NCBI GenBank assembly: GCA_022315425.1
Contig: JAIUPT010000024.1
Coordinates: forward strand, 248,001-312,000
Direction: 5' to 3'
Origin: Pseudevernia furfuracea
Lineage: Eukaryota; Ascomycota; Lecanoromycetes; Lecanorales; Parmeliaceae
DNA length: 64,000 nucleotides
The notes under the pieces are model-generated. The model was not told where the DNA came from, did no database searches, and saw only the letters and a list, made by a program, of their open reading frames with translations. The translations under genes were made by a program, and so were the position numbers. Below, piece by piece: positions 42,391 to 53,454 of this stretch (position 1 is its first letter; every line of letters begins with the position of its first letter).

Positions 42391-45223
42391 CGGAGGACAT
42401 CGCCGCCAAGATTAGAGAATGCGTGGGATATTGTGTACCCACCAACAGTAGCTTTCTCTCCCGGAGACACTCTGGCTCCACGTTGTTTGCATGAGAGCTC
42501 AGACGATCACAAGGCGGACAGGAGAAAAGCAAAGCCCATCGAAGGTATCGGAGTCTAATCTCCAGATCCTATACGGGCATCAATCACTGCAGATCCATAT
42601 AAGGCGAAGGAAAAAGCCCACCTCGGTCGTTTGGGCCCCATCGTCCTGGAAGAGGCCAGCATGGGTCATTCGCGTCCAGCAGAGCAAGATTCATCAGGGT
42701 AGGAAAACATGATGACTCGAGCTTAAAACGCGTTTGGCTACTGGTGTGCATTGATCGAGACGAACAGGGGCAGTGAAGTGTTTCTCGGCGTCTTTCGCCT
42801 TGCGCTGCTCCGTATCAGGACACATGCTTTACTAAGAATGTGCTACGACGCTCTTACTGAAGTGATATCACTATGTGCGTGGTAAAAGCGTCTCTAGATG
42901 CACAGCTGGATGAGCAACTCTGGTTCCGGAGACGCTTTCATTGACTAATGATGCCATTCATTGACATTCGGTGGAGGCTGAAAGTATCAAAGAGAAGAGA
43001 CACAACGATTTGTTATTTGGGTACTGAGCCTCTCAGATGAGGGAGAAGGGGAGGCATGATTGATTATGCCGTCAATGCTGGGTCCTGGTTTCGTGTGCCG
43101 CGATTGCCTTTGGTGGCAGATTGGTAGAAACATTGTCGGAAGGATGGTAGCTATGGAGCAGATAGCCCCTGGATAGCCGCTGCCTCCTTGTAAGTCACCA
43201 TGTGACCCACAACCGGGTCATGCATATCGTAGCATAACCATCGTGCGAATATTTTTCCTTTGACTCCCGTTAGTCGTGGTTGAGAAATCGCGGAGGGCAA
43301 ACTAGAAGGAGGTCGATGGAGCCGGATTTATCCGAGACAGTTCTCGCTCACTAGACACCTCTTTCTGCGCCCATCTCACGTCTCGTCCATCCAGAGCTAT
43401 CTCCATCCTAAATTATCGCAACTCCGAATACGTCTTCCCTGATGCTGCGCGATAGAGAGCCTGGCTGGGATGTGAAAGCTGCCTTTTCGACACACTCATG
43501 GGCATGAAGTAGCTCGACAAGAACTTCACAATCACAGCAGATATGCTAAATACTCGGAATACTGCAAATCGCAGGATGACGACAGTTGCGAATGGCACTA
43601 GGGGCACATTGTCTTCAGCAGCCTGGCTAGTACTGATCACTTCCTCCTCAAAGCAAGATGCGATGCCAGGAAACGGCAAGGATGGAGCACTACGGTAAGG
43701 AATCACTAAGTTTAAATCCAAACAAGGATTTCACGCTGTCAAATCCGTTTCCGACCTTGCTATGCATTATCCAGATATTGAGGATTAGGATGGAAGAACC
43801 AGTCTAGACGCCAGCATGCGCCATCAGTGTCGGCTCGATACCCGCTTGCGTTTGGGAGACAGTCTGCGGGCAAGAATCGCGGAGATGTCGGGCATGGAAT
43901 TTCCTATCGGGGATGGAGTTCCATCGACTCAATGATCGTTCCTTGAAAGTGCGACCCAGCGATCAGCGAAGCAAGGATTGCGGGGACATGATATTCCGTG
44001 CCACCCTCGAGATTTTGTGTTGCTGAAACAATCTCCCACGCCTTGTCAAGGCCTTTCCTTCAGAGCGAACAGCGTGGGAAATTCAGCATAGTACATGGAT
44101 AAACAAGTCATATTAGAACATGATTAGCATTGTTCGTTGCAATGATAGCTGGCATAGCTGTTCGCGAAACATGTGTCTTTGTTCCCTTGACATGAAGGCG
44201 TAAATAGTACTCCAAATATGGGAATCATTGTCGAGATCTCATGAACACGGCTCGTAACCATTCTGTCCACCCCAAAATAATCAACGAGAAGGATTGGATT
44301 TCGTGTTGCCAATTTCTGACACCCTACTCGTCCTGACTTGCTTCCATTACAGGGTCACTTCAGCAAGCGCCCAAGCTGAAGACATCGTTCCACCGTTCCT
44401 TGACACCTCCCATGTTCTATCTCATTGTCAAGGCCTCCTCGGGCCCCCTATCCCATCCCGCTTTTCTTACTTTCTAGCCAGCGCCAAGGTCTGCATCGGC
44501 CTGAACGATCCTTTTGCCTTTTGCTGCTCCTCGATTAAGCCTTTTCCCGGTCACTCGGGTGCATGCGATGTTGACCGCGTGCCATCTCACCAGATCGAGA
44601 AGCTGCTGCTTAGAGCCTGGCGCCTAACGCATTCCTAAACAAACGAAGTACTCGCGACCTCAGTCTTGATGAACAGAATGATGAAGCTTGAGCCTCCTAC
44701 CGGTCTTCGCCGAAAGACCTGGAGAGCTTCACGAACTCCATACCTAAAGGTACCATTCGTTTGAGCCAAGCATCCTTTCCTCACAGAATTGTGTCTTCCC
44801 GAGTGTATAACTGTTCCTCATCACGGTCTTTGAGTTTTCCACCAGCCCAGAACCCGCAGCTTTAACATTGAATTATCGTCTTTCCGGCAGTGCAGACGAT
44901 ATCCAAGCCTAGACGGAAGTATCGTTTGAGAGTGTGTGACCATGTCGATGACGAAGCCCACTGCTCTGGCAAGGTACTTGGGGTAGAGGAAGGGTGTGAA
45001 AGAGTAGATTGTAGCCGGGGTGGTACTAGGTGTAGAGACTGCATCTTGCTGTTTTCTAGCGAGCCACAGTCAAAGGAAGGTGCAGCAGCACGTCGACCGG
45101 TCATCAATGCGAGCGCCGGTCAATAATGCGAACTGAGCACACTGTAGCGAGGCTGCGAGGGATCAACCCCGCGAACTAGGGTGGGTACTCCATACTTGGT
45201 TCAGGAGCTTCTACTCCCTGTTT
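42391..45223. other. Intergenic, unassigned ORFs
   Basis: About 2.8 kb. A minus ORF at 43413..43721 (102 codons) has a membrane-like stretch VPFATVVILRFAVFRVFSIS but no family match and no clear start. Plus ORF 44294..44638 has no ATG start. No gene I can support. Confidence 0.35.
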
Positions 45224-45796
45224 TCAATCTGCTCTAAAGGTGGGATTCCCTTGGTCGTCCTTATGGTGCAGGCCTGAAATAATCGCGCCTGGGGTCGCAT
45301 GACTCTTCGTACGCTCAACATTGACTTCCTCTACCTCCTTGGTAAGAGCAATCTGGCGACGGGCAGTGTGCGCCACTTGTAGAGTAGCTGAATGATTATG
45401 CGACGCGTCATGTACCTCAAGATACCAATCGCCGTCAGAATGACGCTTGGCCACAGCCTTGAACGGACACTCATTCAAACGAGAGGACCGGTGAATCCTC
45501 TTCTGACCAGCAGTCGCTCTTATCTTGCCTCCTCGAGTACAGCGCAGCCACACCTTACTCACAACACCCTTCTTATTTTGCTTGGAACGGTATGTCACGA
45601 CGGCGTAGCCTTCTGGACCAGCATGCTCCTGAACCTTACGTATAAGGCTCTCGCGAGTAACGTCTGATAGGCCTTCCGGCGGTGGTAGTAGAGTCATAGC
45701 TGTCTGATTAATGGTGGTAGGTGGTGTAGGAGGTGGAAGTACATCAGATTGGGTGTACATGAGTCGATGGGTTCGAGGTTCACTGTAGTACGGCAT
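45224..45796 (-). CDS. FAR1-type DNA-binding domain protein (190 aa)
   Basis: A complete intronless ORF. After a Pro-rich N-terminus, residues about 42-140 form a FAR1/WRKY-GCM1-like zinc-binding domain: GLSDVTRESLIRKVQEHAGP, EGYAVVTYRSKQNKKG, a Cys in VWLRCTRGGK, then RLNECPFKAVAKRHSDGDW and LEVHDASHNHS, which supplies the C-C-H-H type zinc ligands. In plants and fungi this domain is best known from Mutator-like (MULE) transposases and proteins domesticated from them. Here no transposase core or terminal repeats flank it, so it is either a domesticated DNA-binding protein or an orphaned transposon piece. No stops or frameshifts. Function unknown. Confidence 0.7.
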   Translation of the reverse strand: MPYYSEPRTHRLMYTQSDVLPPPTPPTTINQTAMTLLPPPEGLSDVTRESLIRKVQEHAGPEGYAVVTYRSKQNKKGVVSKVWLRCTRGGKIRATAGQKRIHRSSRLNECPFKAVAKRHSDGDWYLEVHDASHNHSATLQVAHTARRQIALTKEVEEVNVERTKSHATPGAIISGLHHKDDQGNPTFRAD

Positions 45797-46958
45797 ATCA
45801 AAACTACCATATCGCAGTTCCGAGATGCCATCGCCTCAGTTCCTCCTCTCGAGACGTATTACAACTCGTTTGACAGCGTGCCAGCTGGCGCCGAAGCAGC
45901 ATATTAAATGCTTTCGAACTGTTTACCGTGTCGACTCTTGGAACCAAAATAGCGGATGGCTTGGAATCCCAATGGGCATCTCATTCTGGCCTACTTCCCA
46001 TTCTGCTGTTTGGGCAAGGGTAGCGTGCCCGTCTTATCGACTCCCCAATCCCAATCGGATCTTATGAAGATTTCCTTGTCGGGCAAATGGGCGGGAAGAT
46101 ACAGATGGGAGACTGCGCTTTCGATAGCGGCAAACGCAGTCCCCAGGCTGGCTATGCCGTCAAAGACAGCGAACATCTACATGACAAATGAGGTCAAGAG
46201 TCGATACAGGGCACTAGAGCCACATGGACTCTCGCTACATCTATACGGCATATGGACAGAACTGCAAAAAATACAATAGGCAGAAACAATGGCACTGTGG
46301 GAAGGCTTGCTGAATTTGAGAACCTTCTGAACAGCCACGGGCAAGGCGCAGTACTTCGTCACGAGAGAAGATGACGTTTATACTTGGAGGACTGTGACAA
46401 ACTGGATAGGCGTGAAAAGGTCATGCAAGAGATTTGTGTCATCTTCCTTTTACAGCAGTGGAAAGGACTACAGGCACTGTAGGACCGAGGACCACTCTTG
46501 AATTTGATTGGGTGTGTCCGACGAATAAGTGCGAAAAGCTGGGTCATTACCTAGTTGACTAAGGTAAAGTAGTAATATTAATTGGATGTGATCAATCATG
46601 TGGATCTACAAGATCGACGTTGAGGCAACGGTGGCGTTGCGGGTAAGTAAGGTATGTGTACTCCGTACCTTATGTGTTTCCTCGGTCCGTCGGCCAACCG
46701 CTCGCTCATGCACGTGGGCCTATCTTTGGCATCTCACCTTTTTTTGATTTTTTTGATTTTTTTTCGACATGAGGAATGAGGAAGGTGTCTGTCTCAATAC
46801 CTATTCAGCTACACGTTGATCATCCTATGGACCCAAGGAAATCCCCGGAATTCCCTCCCCTCCTCTCAATAAGTACAAGTAAGTAAGTATCTTACCAAGA
46901 TAAAACAACCTTCATCCCCATTCTAAACAACAATTTGTCTTTCATCCTGTGTGAAAAT
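45797..46958. other. Intergenic
   Basis: No gene I can support. The last 200 bases are the promoter of the SurE-type gene, with T-rich tracts at 46739..46764 and AAGTAAGT repeats near 46880. Confidence 0.4.
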
Positions 46959-47964
46959 ATGCATTTCTTCCCACTATCCATTGCCCTGCTTCCCTTGTCT
47001 ACAAGAGCCACAAATGTCATTCTCTCCAATGATGATGGCTGGGCAGAAATTAATATCAGGACCTTTTACAACACCCTCACAGCCGCCGGCGACTCCGTTC
47101 TTCTGAGCGCGCCGGCTGAGAATGAGTCTGGAACAGGTATTCAATTGCCCCACCATATCTTCAAGAGAAGCAGAGTTGATGGAGAATGATCAGGTTCGTC
47201 CGACGCGCCAGCAACGCCGCTCACAGAGCCCTGCGAGTATGACTCTTGTCCCACGGGATCTCCGGCCCAAGGCAACAATGCATCCAACACGCGCCTCAAT
47301 TACGTCAATTCTTACCCAGTCACGTCGATGCGCTACGGTATCCAGACCTTGTCTCCAAAATTCTTCCAAGGTGCACCAGATATTGCCGTGTCGGGTTTCA
47401 ACGTCGGAGGTAAGGAGCCTTATCAGTCCGCTTAGAAACAGCCAATTGACGATCTCCCCCTCAGCAAATCTTGGTAGCACTGTTCTTGTATCTGGAACCG
47501 TCGGAGCAGCGACGGAGGCTTCAAAAGAGGGCATCCCCGCCATTGCCTTCAGCGGTACCACAGGATCGCAGACCGGATACACTGCACCAGTGCAGACGTA
47601 CATGACCGTATACGCTGACCTGTCGACGAATGTTACCCAGAGCCTCGTGGCGTCAGGCAAGCCGTACCTTCCGTCCGATATCTGGCTCAACGTCAACTTC
47701 CCAGCCGTGAGCGACAGTACCTGTTCATCGCCTACCGACTTCAAGTTCGTGCTGTCCAGAATCAACAGCGCGACCAGCAGTACCGCAAATGATGTCAAGA
47801 CGTGTGGATCGACGAGGCTTCCGACGGAGACCACGGTTGTCGATACGGCCGGATGTTATGCCAGTATCAGTGTGGGAAACGCTGTCGATAAGACAGATGC
47901 GAATGCGACTGAGCAGGCTGTTGTGTTGAAGAAGTTGCAGAGCATACTATCCTGTCTGCCTTGA
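46959..47964 (+). CDS. Secreted SurE-type acid phosphatase/nucleotidase
   Basis: Three exons, 46959..47136, 47194..47409 and 47465..47964, give 297 aa with consistent phase-1 introns (57 and 55 nt). A signal peptide (MHFFPLSIALLPLSTRA) precedes the SurE nucleotide-binding motif NVILSNDDGW, where the two Asp bind metal. Further family blocks are GDSVLLSAPAENESGTGSS, RYGIQTLSPKFFQGAPDIAV, SGFNVGANLGSTVLVSGTVG and AATEASKEGIPAIAFSG. A Cys-containing C-terminal extension (PTDFKFVLSRINSA onward) is typical of secreted fungal members. SurE enzymes remove phosphate from nucleotides and other monoesters; secreted forms are usually annotated acid phosphatase and help phosphate scavenging. All motifs intact. 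Confidence 0.92.
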
Positions 47965-49139
47965 GGAGCATTGATTGTATACTAAGGATATGAATCGATA
48001 CATCATCCTACGGTTTCATTAACAGAGTGAGAATTTCTGTCGTAAACGACTCAGGGGATGTGGTGTCATTGAGCTATTTCTTTAAGACCCTTATTTCGGC
48101 AACTGTGATGTCTCCAGTCTTCGACATGTTGTTTGAACTGGGGATTATTGTCTTGAGTAGATATCGAAATCAAGTAGGTTTTGTTCGGACTGCGGAAAAC
48201 AAGGCAAATTCTTCGCCGGGGGAAACACTAGGCTTACAAAGGCTAGTGTGCCAAGTGCGAGTGGAACTAAGGTACCTAGGTATCTAATGCCGAAATTATT
48301 GTGACATCCTACACCATCCAAAACCATCCCTTCATATCAAATTCGGCGACTGATATCTTTGAGCAACACACCTCCAGGTATTCAGACTTACGATAACGTT
48401 GCCGCATGGTTGCCCGCCTTGATGCTAGAGAGCAGTCTCATCCTGTTTCAGATTCTTGACTTCAGCTGCGTCTTTGCGGCCTGATGCATCCATCACATCT
48501 CAAACCTCATTATCAGCCTGTCTTCGCCACTCGTAGTCCACCCTTTCACCCAATGTTTGCGCGCCTCAGGGCCATGTGCTAGCACCTTCTCTGTCAATGG
48601 TTACGGATTCCCCTGCCCGAATGCCGCAGATGCCATCATTGGGTACCAACTAGTGTGACTGGCTCTTACAATGGTTTTTCGGGGCCCGTATGAGACTGGT
48701 GTCCAGATACTTGGTTGGCACAAGATCCTTGATACGGCCACTGGTGTCTAGACGTTTGGTTGGCACAAGGTCCTTGATACAGCCAACAGGCGTGAGTGGC
48801 TCTTACAGTTTGGCGCGACCATCAAACGTTAGCAGCGGCGAGGAAGCGGTCGAGTGTAAGATGGCTCAAGAGCTTGCAGTCTTTGCAATCTCTCTCTCGT
48901 GGCTCTATCGCGTCTTCTTCCTGTGTAACATATTTGCAGACTGTCCTTTTGCTTTACCGTTTGCGACTTTGGTAGAGAGTCTTCGCTCCAAGCCTGTACT
49001 AAGTCCACCTTGGCACGTGCGGTACTCTCAGACCCAACATCAAAGACTATATTCGGCAAAATACAATCTCTCCTTCTCAGAACAGTGTGGTCGTCTTCTT
49101 CAGGCTCCTTTTTCTTTTCTTTCATTTTTTTCGCCCAAC
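47965..49139. other. Intergenic with a 45-bp tandem duplication
   Basis: No gene supported. A plus ORF at 48690..49181 spans the duplication but lacks family features. Confidence 0.35.
48695..48784. repeat. 45-bp tandem duplication, two copies
   Basis: 48695..48739 and 48740..48784 align without gaps and share the core TTGGTTGGCACAAG, with a handful of substitutions. The unit is a multiple of three. Confidence 0.8.
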
Positions 49140-50704
49140 ATGGATGCTGGCCAGCCAAATACTAGAACGTACGTATCATGACAATCACTGCATTTCAATC
49201 ATTCTAACAAGGTGGTAATTACATCATATTCTTCTTTAGCCTTCTGTCACTTCGTTTGAAAGCCGGCAATGTCGCAAAATGGGCCGACATAGGAGGTTCT
49301 TTTGCCTCGGGGATCGGAGCCGGCGTACGGCGTAACATAGCCAACGGAGATACCGTCTGCAGCGGCTATACGGAAGCTTATGGAAGCGTTATGACTGTCG
49401 TTCTAGACGGCACTGGACCTGCAAACCGCCAGTTCATCTGGGTCGCATTTTCAGGCGCCACGACGCCCGATGTTCTTAGCAACCAGATCTCCGCCTCGAA
49501 AAATACAGTGCTCCAAATAGGTGGTAACGACATAGGCTTCTTTGACCTCATAAACTCCTGTATCATCAAGCTTCTGCCTCAGGCTACATAATGCTCGGAT
49601 CAAATTACCCTCTCTGGAAATAAGATCGCCGACTCTTATCCGGCGCTGATCGACAGCGATATCCAAGCAGTTCTGGGACAGGTCGGCAATGCGGATTTCA
49701 GGCTTTAGGTGATCGGGTACGCCCAATTCTTTAACCCGTCAACGCCACAATGTGAGAATGTGAGCTTCGAGTTTTTGAAGGGAGCTTCCAGAGAACCAAG
49801 GTAACCTAACCAGTGCCTTGCGCACCACCTTGAACGGTCTCGCGACAAGCCTCAATACTCAGATCTCTGATGCCGTCGATCGTGCTAATGAAAAAGACCA
49901 AAGTAAATCAGTGGTCTTCGTCAACTGGGACTCTGCCTTTGACGGTCACCGCTACTGTGATGAAGGTGTCAATGAACCTGATCTCACGAACGAGAACCGC
50001 TGGTTCCAGGGGAACAATCTGTTCACACAGCCTCAGGATCCGTGGTCGGCCAACGCTACAGCAGTGCAATACCTGGATTGGGCGCAGCAAGCCTACGCTG
50101 CGAACCCTGATCTGGTTCTGTCAGACATGTACGCCAATAGGTTCCAAGTCGCAGGCGGCAAGATCAATCGTACTGATGTTGGTTAGCACTGGCTCTTCGA
50201 TGACCTTGCGCGGATCTTCCATCCCAGAATTGGCGGACACAATGCAATCAAAGATGTCGTTCTCGCTTCCTACACCGCTAGCCCGCCGTCTGTTGCGCAA
50301 GCTACTTCTGCTGCTCAGAAATCCGCGACCTGTACACACAAAGCCGACCCAGACAGTACCTGTTCGGCTATTGCAGACAGCAAAGGGTACTGCGAATGCA
50401 ACAACGATGGCACTACTTATGGTATCATGACGACTGGTAGTTTTCCGTGTGGCTGGACCACGCTTCCGACCCCAACCTCCCCCAACCTCGTTTGACTGTG
50501 CAACTACCACTACCACTACTAGCTCCACCCCTGCCGCGACATGTAAGCCTACTTTTAGTGGAGATTGTAGTGCTGCGTCCCAGTGCGGTTGTCCGACGTC
50601 GGTTACTCTCTCTGTGTGCGCGAATGGGTAAGCTGAACTCTGTTTATGGTGGTACGGGTTCTGTGCTGACTTTTATCAACAGCGGGTGTGCATGCCGATG
50701 CTAG
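49140..50704 (+). pseudogene. Broken secreted SGNH (GDSL) hydrolase
   Basis: From about 49256 the DNA encodes an SGNH lipase/esterase of the fungal type: ADIGGSFASGIGAG (block I, with the usual Asp of GDS replaced by Gly), AFSGATTPDVLSNQIS, LQIGGNDIGFFDLINSC (block III). After a TAA (49588..49590) it continues CSDQITLSGNKIADSYPALI, a TAG, VIGYAQFFNPSTPQCENVSF, a frame change, LTSALRTTLNGLATSLNTQ, FVNWDSAFDGHRYCDEGVNE, a TAG before HWLFDDLARIFHPRIGGH (block V, catalytic Asp/His region), and a Cys-rich tail (FSGDCSAASQCGCPTSV) reached by another frame change, ending at 50704. At least three stops and two frameshifts make it non-functional. The rest of the coding text is well preserved, so decay is recent. 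Confidence 0.75.
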
Positions 50705-52404
50705 GAGGCCCGGGAACTGATGAGCAATGAACCACTGTTATGGTGGCTAGATTCTCGCTTTGTAAGGTTCTTGAATTCATTTGATCGGCGGTGATAGTCA
50801 AGGCAGAAGAGGAGCTAGAGGGGACGACAGTGAGTGCAAAGGAGCTTGACCATTTTCGAAATGTTGTAGGATCACATTCATCGGTACTGTTTGTCTTATT
50901 GCTTCACATAATCCACGATCGATCTGAGGCATTTCTTGAGTCGAAACTTTGTCCGCCAAGCTGGGGTTGTCTTCTTAGTCCATGGAGCCTTGTAAATGTT
51001 GACAAATATCGAAGTCGTTTGCATTGACGGATGACCTTGCGCTGATCAAGGTACCACTTGAACGTCTCGCGCGTCGTTTGATCTTCCTACCCAACCTCCC
51101 ATAACATCTGCCCTTGCCAGATCATTATCCAAAACCCCTTTCAACACTCATCCTTCTCCTCTGTGCAAGCACTAAAACTCGTATCCACAATGTTCATCGA
51201 CATTTGCTTCTACGGTTCCAGCACTGAACCAATGCGTTCTATGGTCCATCACAGATAATGGCCTTCGTTCTTCCGGTATCTGCCTACGTCACTGGCCTTT
51301 CTGTCAACTGCTGGGTTAATCGCATTGAAATCCCTCATGCTGCTCGAGGCGATCTTACGTCAACTATCTCGCAATTCTGGGCTGACAGCTATGAAGTTGC
51401 TTCCATGTGCTACACTTTGATCCTTCATACTGACTCTCATTACAGACATTGTTTCCAGGGTGACGACAAGAGTAGCAAGCACAGTGCCGTCCAAGGCAGC
51501 GATTTAAGCGACCACGGTCAATGCGAAAGAGATTGCAATGGAGACTCAAGAGACGGGTGCTGGAAAACTTTCTGATGCATCGCTAGCAGGGAGGGTGACG
51601 GAGAGGAGGTTCCGGATGTGAAGGATGCCATGGCGAGCCCGGCACGCCGGATATTCCAAACGATCTTGTAGGCAACGTCTTACATCACTTGTCAGAGATA
51701 GAGCATCATTCTATTGACAGTAAAATGGATCTTTCAAGGCCGAGATAGTCCTGACTTGTCTCTGATCTGGCCTCGACTCGAACTTTCCCCGCTGTGCATG
51801 ATTGCTACACTGGCCGGACGTCGCCGATTCCAATCTGAGCATTTCTACCTGGATGCGTCTTTACTGAAGCGTCGACGGAGGCCCCCGTGCTGTACGTCAC
51901 GGTAGCAAGAGTGTGAGTTGTTGATGTCTTTGAAATCAGATTAGGAGGATTCTTGGTAGCAGATCTACGGAACCTCAAAAATGGTGATGACGAATTGATG
52001 CAGGCCGTTGCGCAAGAATTCAAAACAGCACGCATTCTACAGTCTGCTTTGAGAACACCACACACGTTTCATCATAGCTGATTATGTGGATCTGAACGCA
52101 AACCCTACGTCAACGAAACCTTGTATCCAGTCGGGTTTCATCCCGAAAGCAAGGTTTGCGACATGGAAGTTCTTCATGAATATGCTTCTTATGCATGGGC
52201 ATCATGAGGCAGAGCTAAGCGAGCATCAGATCTTGCAAGCTGTTGATAGAGCTATCGTTGCCAAATGCCTGTACTGTCTAGTCGCAGAACAGGCTCTGGC
52301 AGTCATCTTTTTCAGCATGGAGACATACGTTCACCAATGAAATGTAACAATCGGATTCTACACGAGAAACTTTGCTCACACAGCAGCTCGCATACATGAA
52401 TCCG
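50705..52404. other. Intergenic, no gene seen
   Basis: Only motif-free ORFs such as 51258..51575 on plus. A TTTGCTCA 8-mer occurs at 52371..52378 but not near a copper gene. Confidence 0.35.
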
Positions 52405-53454
52405 CTACCCCGTTTGCAATCCTTTCGTTGATGGCGGCTCAGCAGCAGGCTCATAAAGCACCTTTCCATGCGCAATCCTCCCCAACCCCCCATCGTTAAG
52501 CTCAAAACTCATCGCGTTGAAATGCTCTGTCTCGCGCATAAAATCTCTCAACCCGTAAATCAATATACACACGAGTCCCCAGGAAACCCGTTTCCTGGGA
52601 TAAGGTCTGATCATTATCTCCGTGGTAGAGAGACGGGGCCAGTGCCCAAAACTGGTGTTGAAAGAATAAGGTCGGTTGGCGGGCATTGGGGAATCGATGT
52701 CGGTGTGGTTCACCATTATATCTGTAAAGGCTTCTTCGATGGTGGTGAGCACGATTGATTCAGGAATGGGGAGGCCGAGGGAGGTGATGTTGAGATCGAG
52801 GTTTGTTTTGGGGATGTTGAATATAATGGGTAGGGCGAGTGTGTTCAGTGATGACAAGTTGGCGTGCGGTAATTGAAGAGTTGCAGTGATCAAATCCCGC
52901 TTTTCCACCGCTCTCGCCCCGGGCGTAAATCCGACTACACCATGCGCTACTTCAACTCCGCCCACTAAATGCACGTAAAATTCAAGCTGCTGGTGATGAG
53001 CATCCGGATCGCCAGGCCCCATTCCAAGCATGTATTGCTGTAGTATCATCAGCACATGGCTTAGCTGCAGCCACGAAAGACCATAGCCGAAGACGTAAAC
53101 GGAAATGGAGACGTTATCTCCCGTTTTTGGGCATAAAGCATTTGCTTCGAAGTAGTCGTCGGCGATTGGCGCGTTGGCATGGTGGGGAAGGTGGTCTTGG
53201 ACACGGGCGCTAGCGACGGAGAGGGTACGGAGTAGTTCGGCGGCTGGGATCGAGGCGCCCAGATTGGTAAAGAAGAGGGATAGCCCGTTGCTAGGGTTAG
53301 GAAATGAGATGCTGGCATGGTTGGCTATTGTCAAATTTGTGGTTTCGGTAAGTGTAATGGGGGCATTGTGAAACGGTAACGGTAGCGAAGCAGCTTGTGC
53401 GGTGGGTAATAGGGAGGCTTGTGAAGCCAATAGGATTAACCAGACTCCAAACAT
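52405..53454 (-). CDS. Conserved-looking secreted protein, unknown function (349 aa)
   Basis: A complete intronless ORF with a signal peptide MFGVWLILLASQASLLPTAQA. The body has alternating helical and strand-like text: FFTNLGASIPAAELLRTLSV, ICPKTG-type Cys, VYVFGYGLSWLQLSHVLMIL, EFYVHLVGGVEVAHGVVGF, TTIEEAFTDIMVN, and the C-terminal SWGLVCILIYGLRDFMRETE. Seven or so N-glycosylation sequons (NLT, NIT, NHT, NTS) support secretion. I recall fungal hypothetical proteins with this layout but no function. Start ATG 53454 is the only one that yields the signal peptide. Not linked to neighbours. Confidence 0.75.
   Translation of the reverse strand: MFGVWLILLASQASLLPTAQAASLPLPFHNAPITLTETTNLTIANHASISFPNPSNGLSLFFTNLGASIPAAELLRTLSVASARVQDHLPHHANAPIADDYFEANALCPKTGDNVSISVYVFGYGLSWLQLSHVLMILQQYMLGMGPGDPDAHHQQLEFYVHLVGGVEVAHGVVGFTPGARAVEKRDLITATLQLPHANLSSLNTLALPIIFNIPKTNLDLNITSLGLPIPESIVLTTIEEAFTDIMVNHTDIDSPMPANRPYSFNTSFGHWPRLSTTEIMIRPYPRKRVSWGLVCILIYGLRDFMRETEHFNAMSFELNDGGLGRIAHGKVLYEPAAEPPSTKGLQTG

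Noticed and set aside
49588..50187. RIP as the cause of the stops in the SGNH pseudogene
   Set aside because: Some stops could come from Tyr codons (C/T-to-G) instead of Gln codons; without intact paralogs the direction cannot be fixed.
52371..52378. TTTGCTCA outside the copper cluster
   Set aside because: Single 8-mer without the AAACTTGCTCA extension, and no metal gene nearby; expected by chance.
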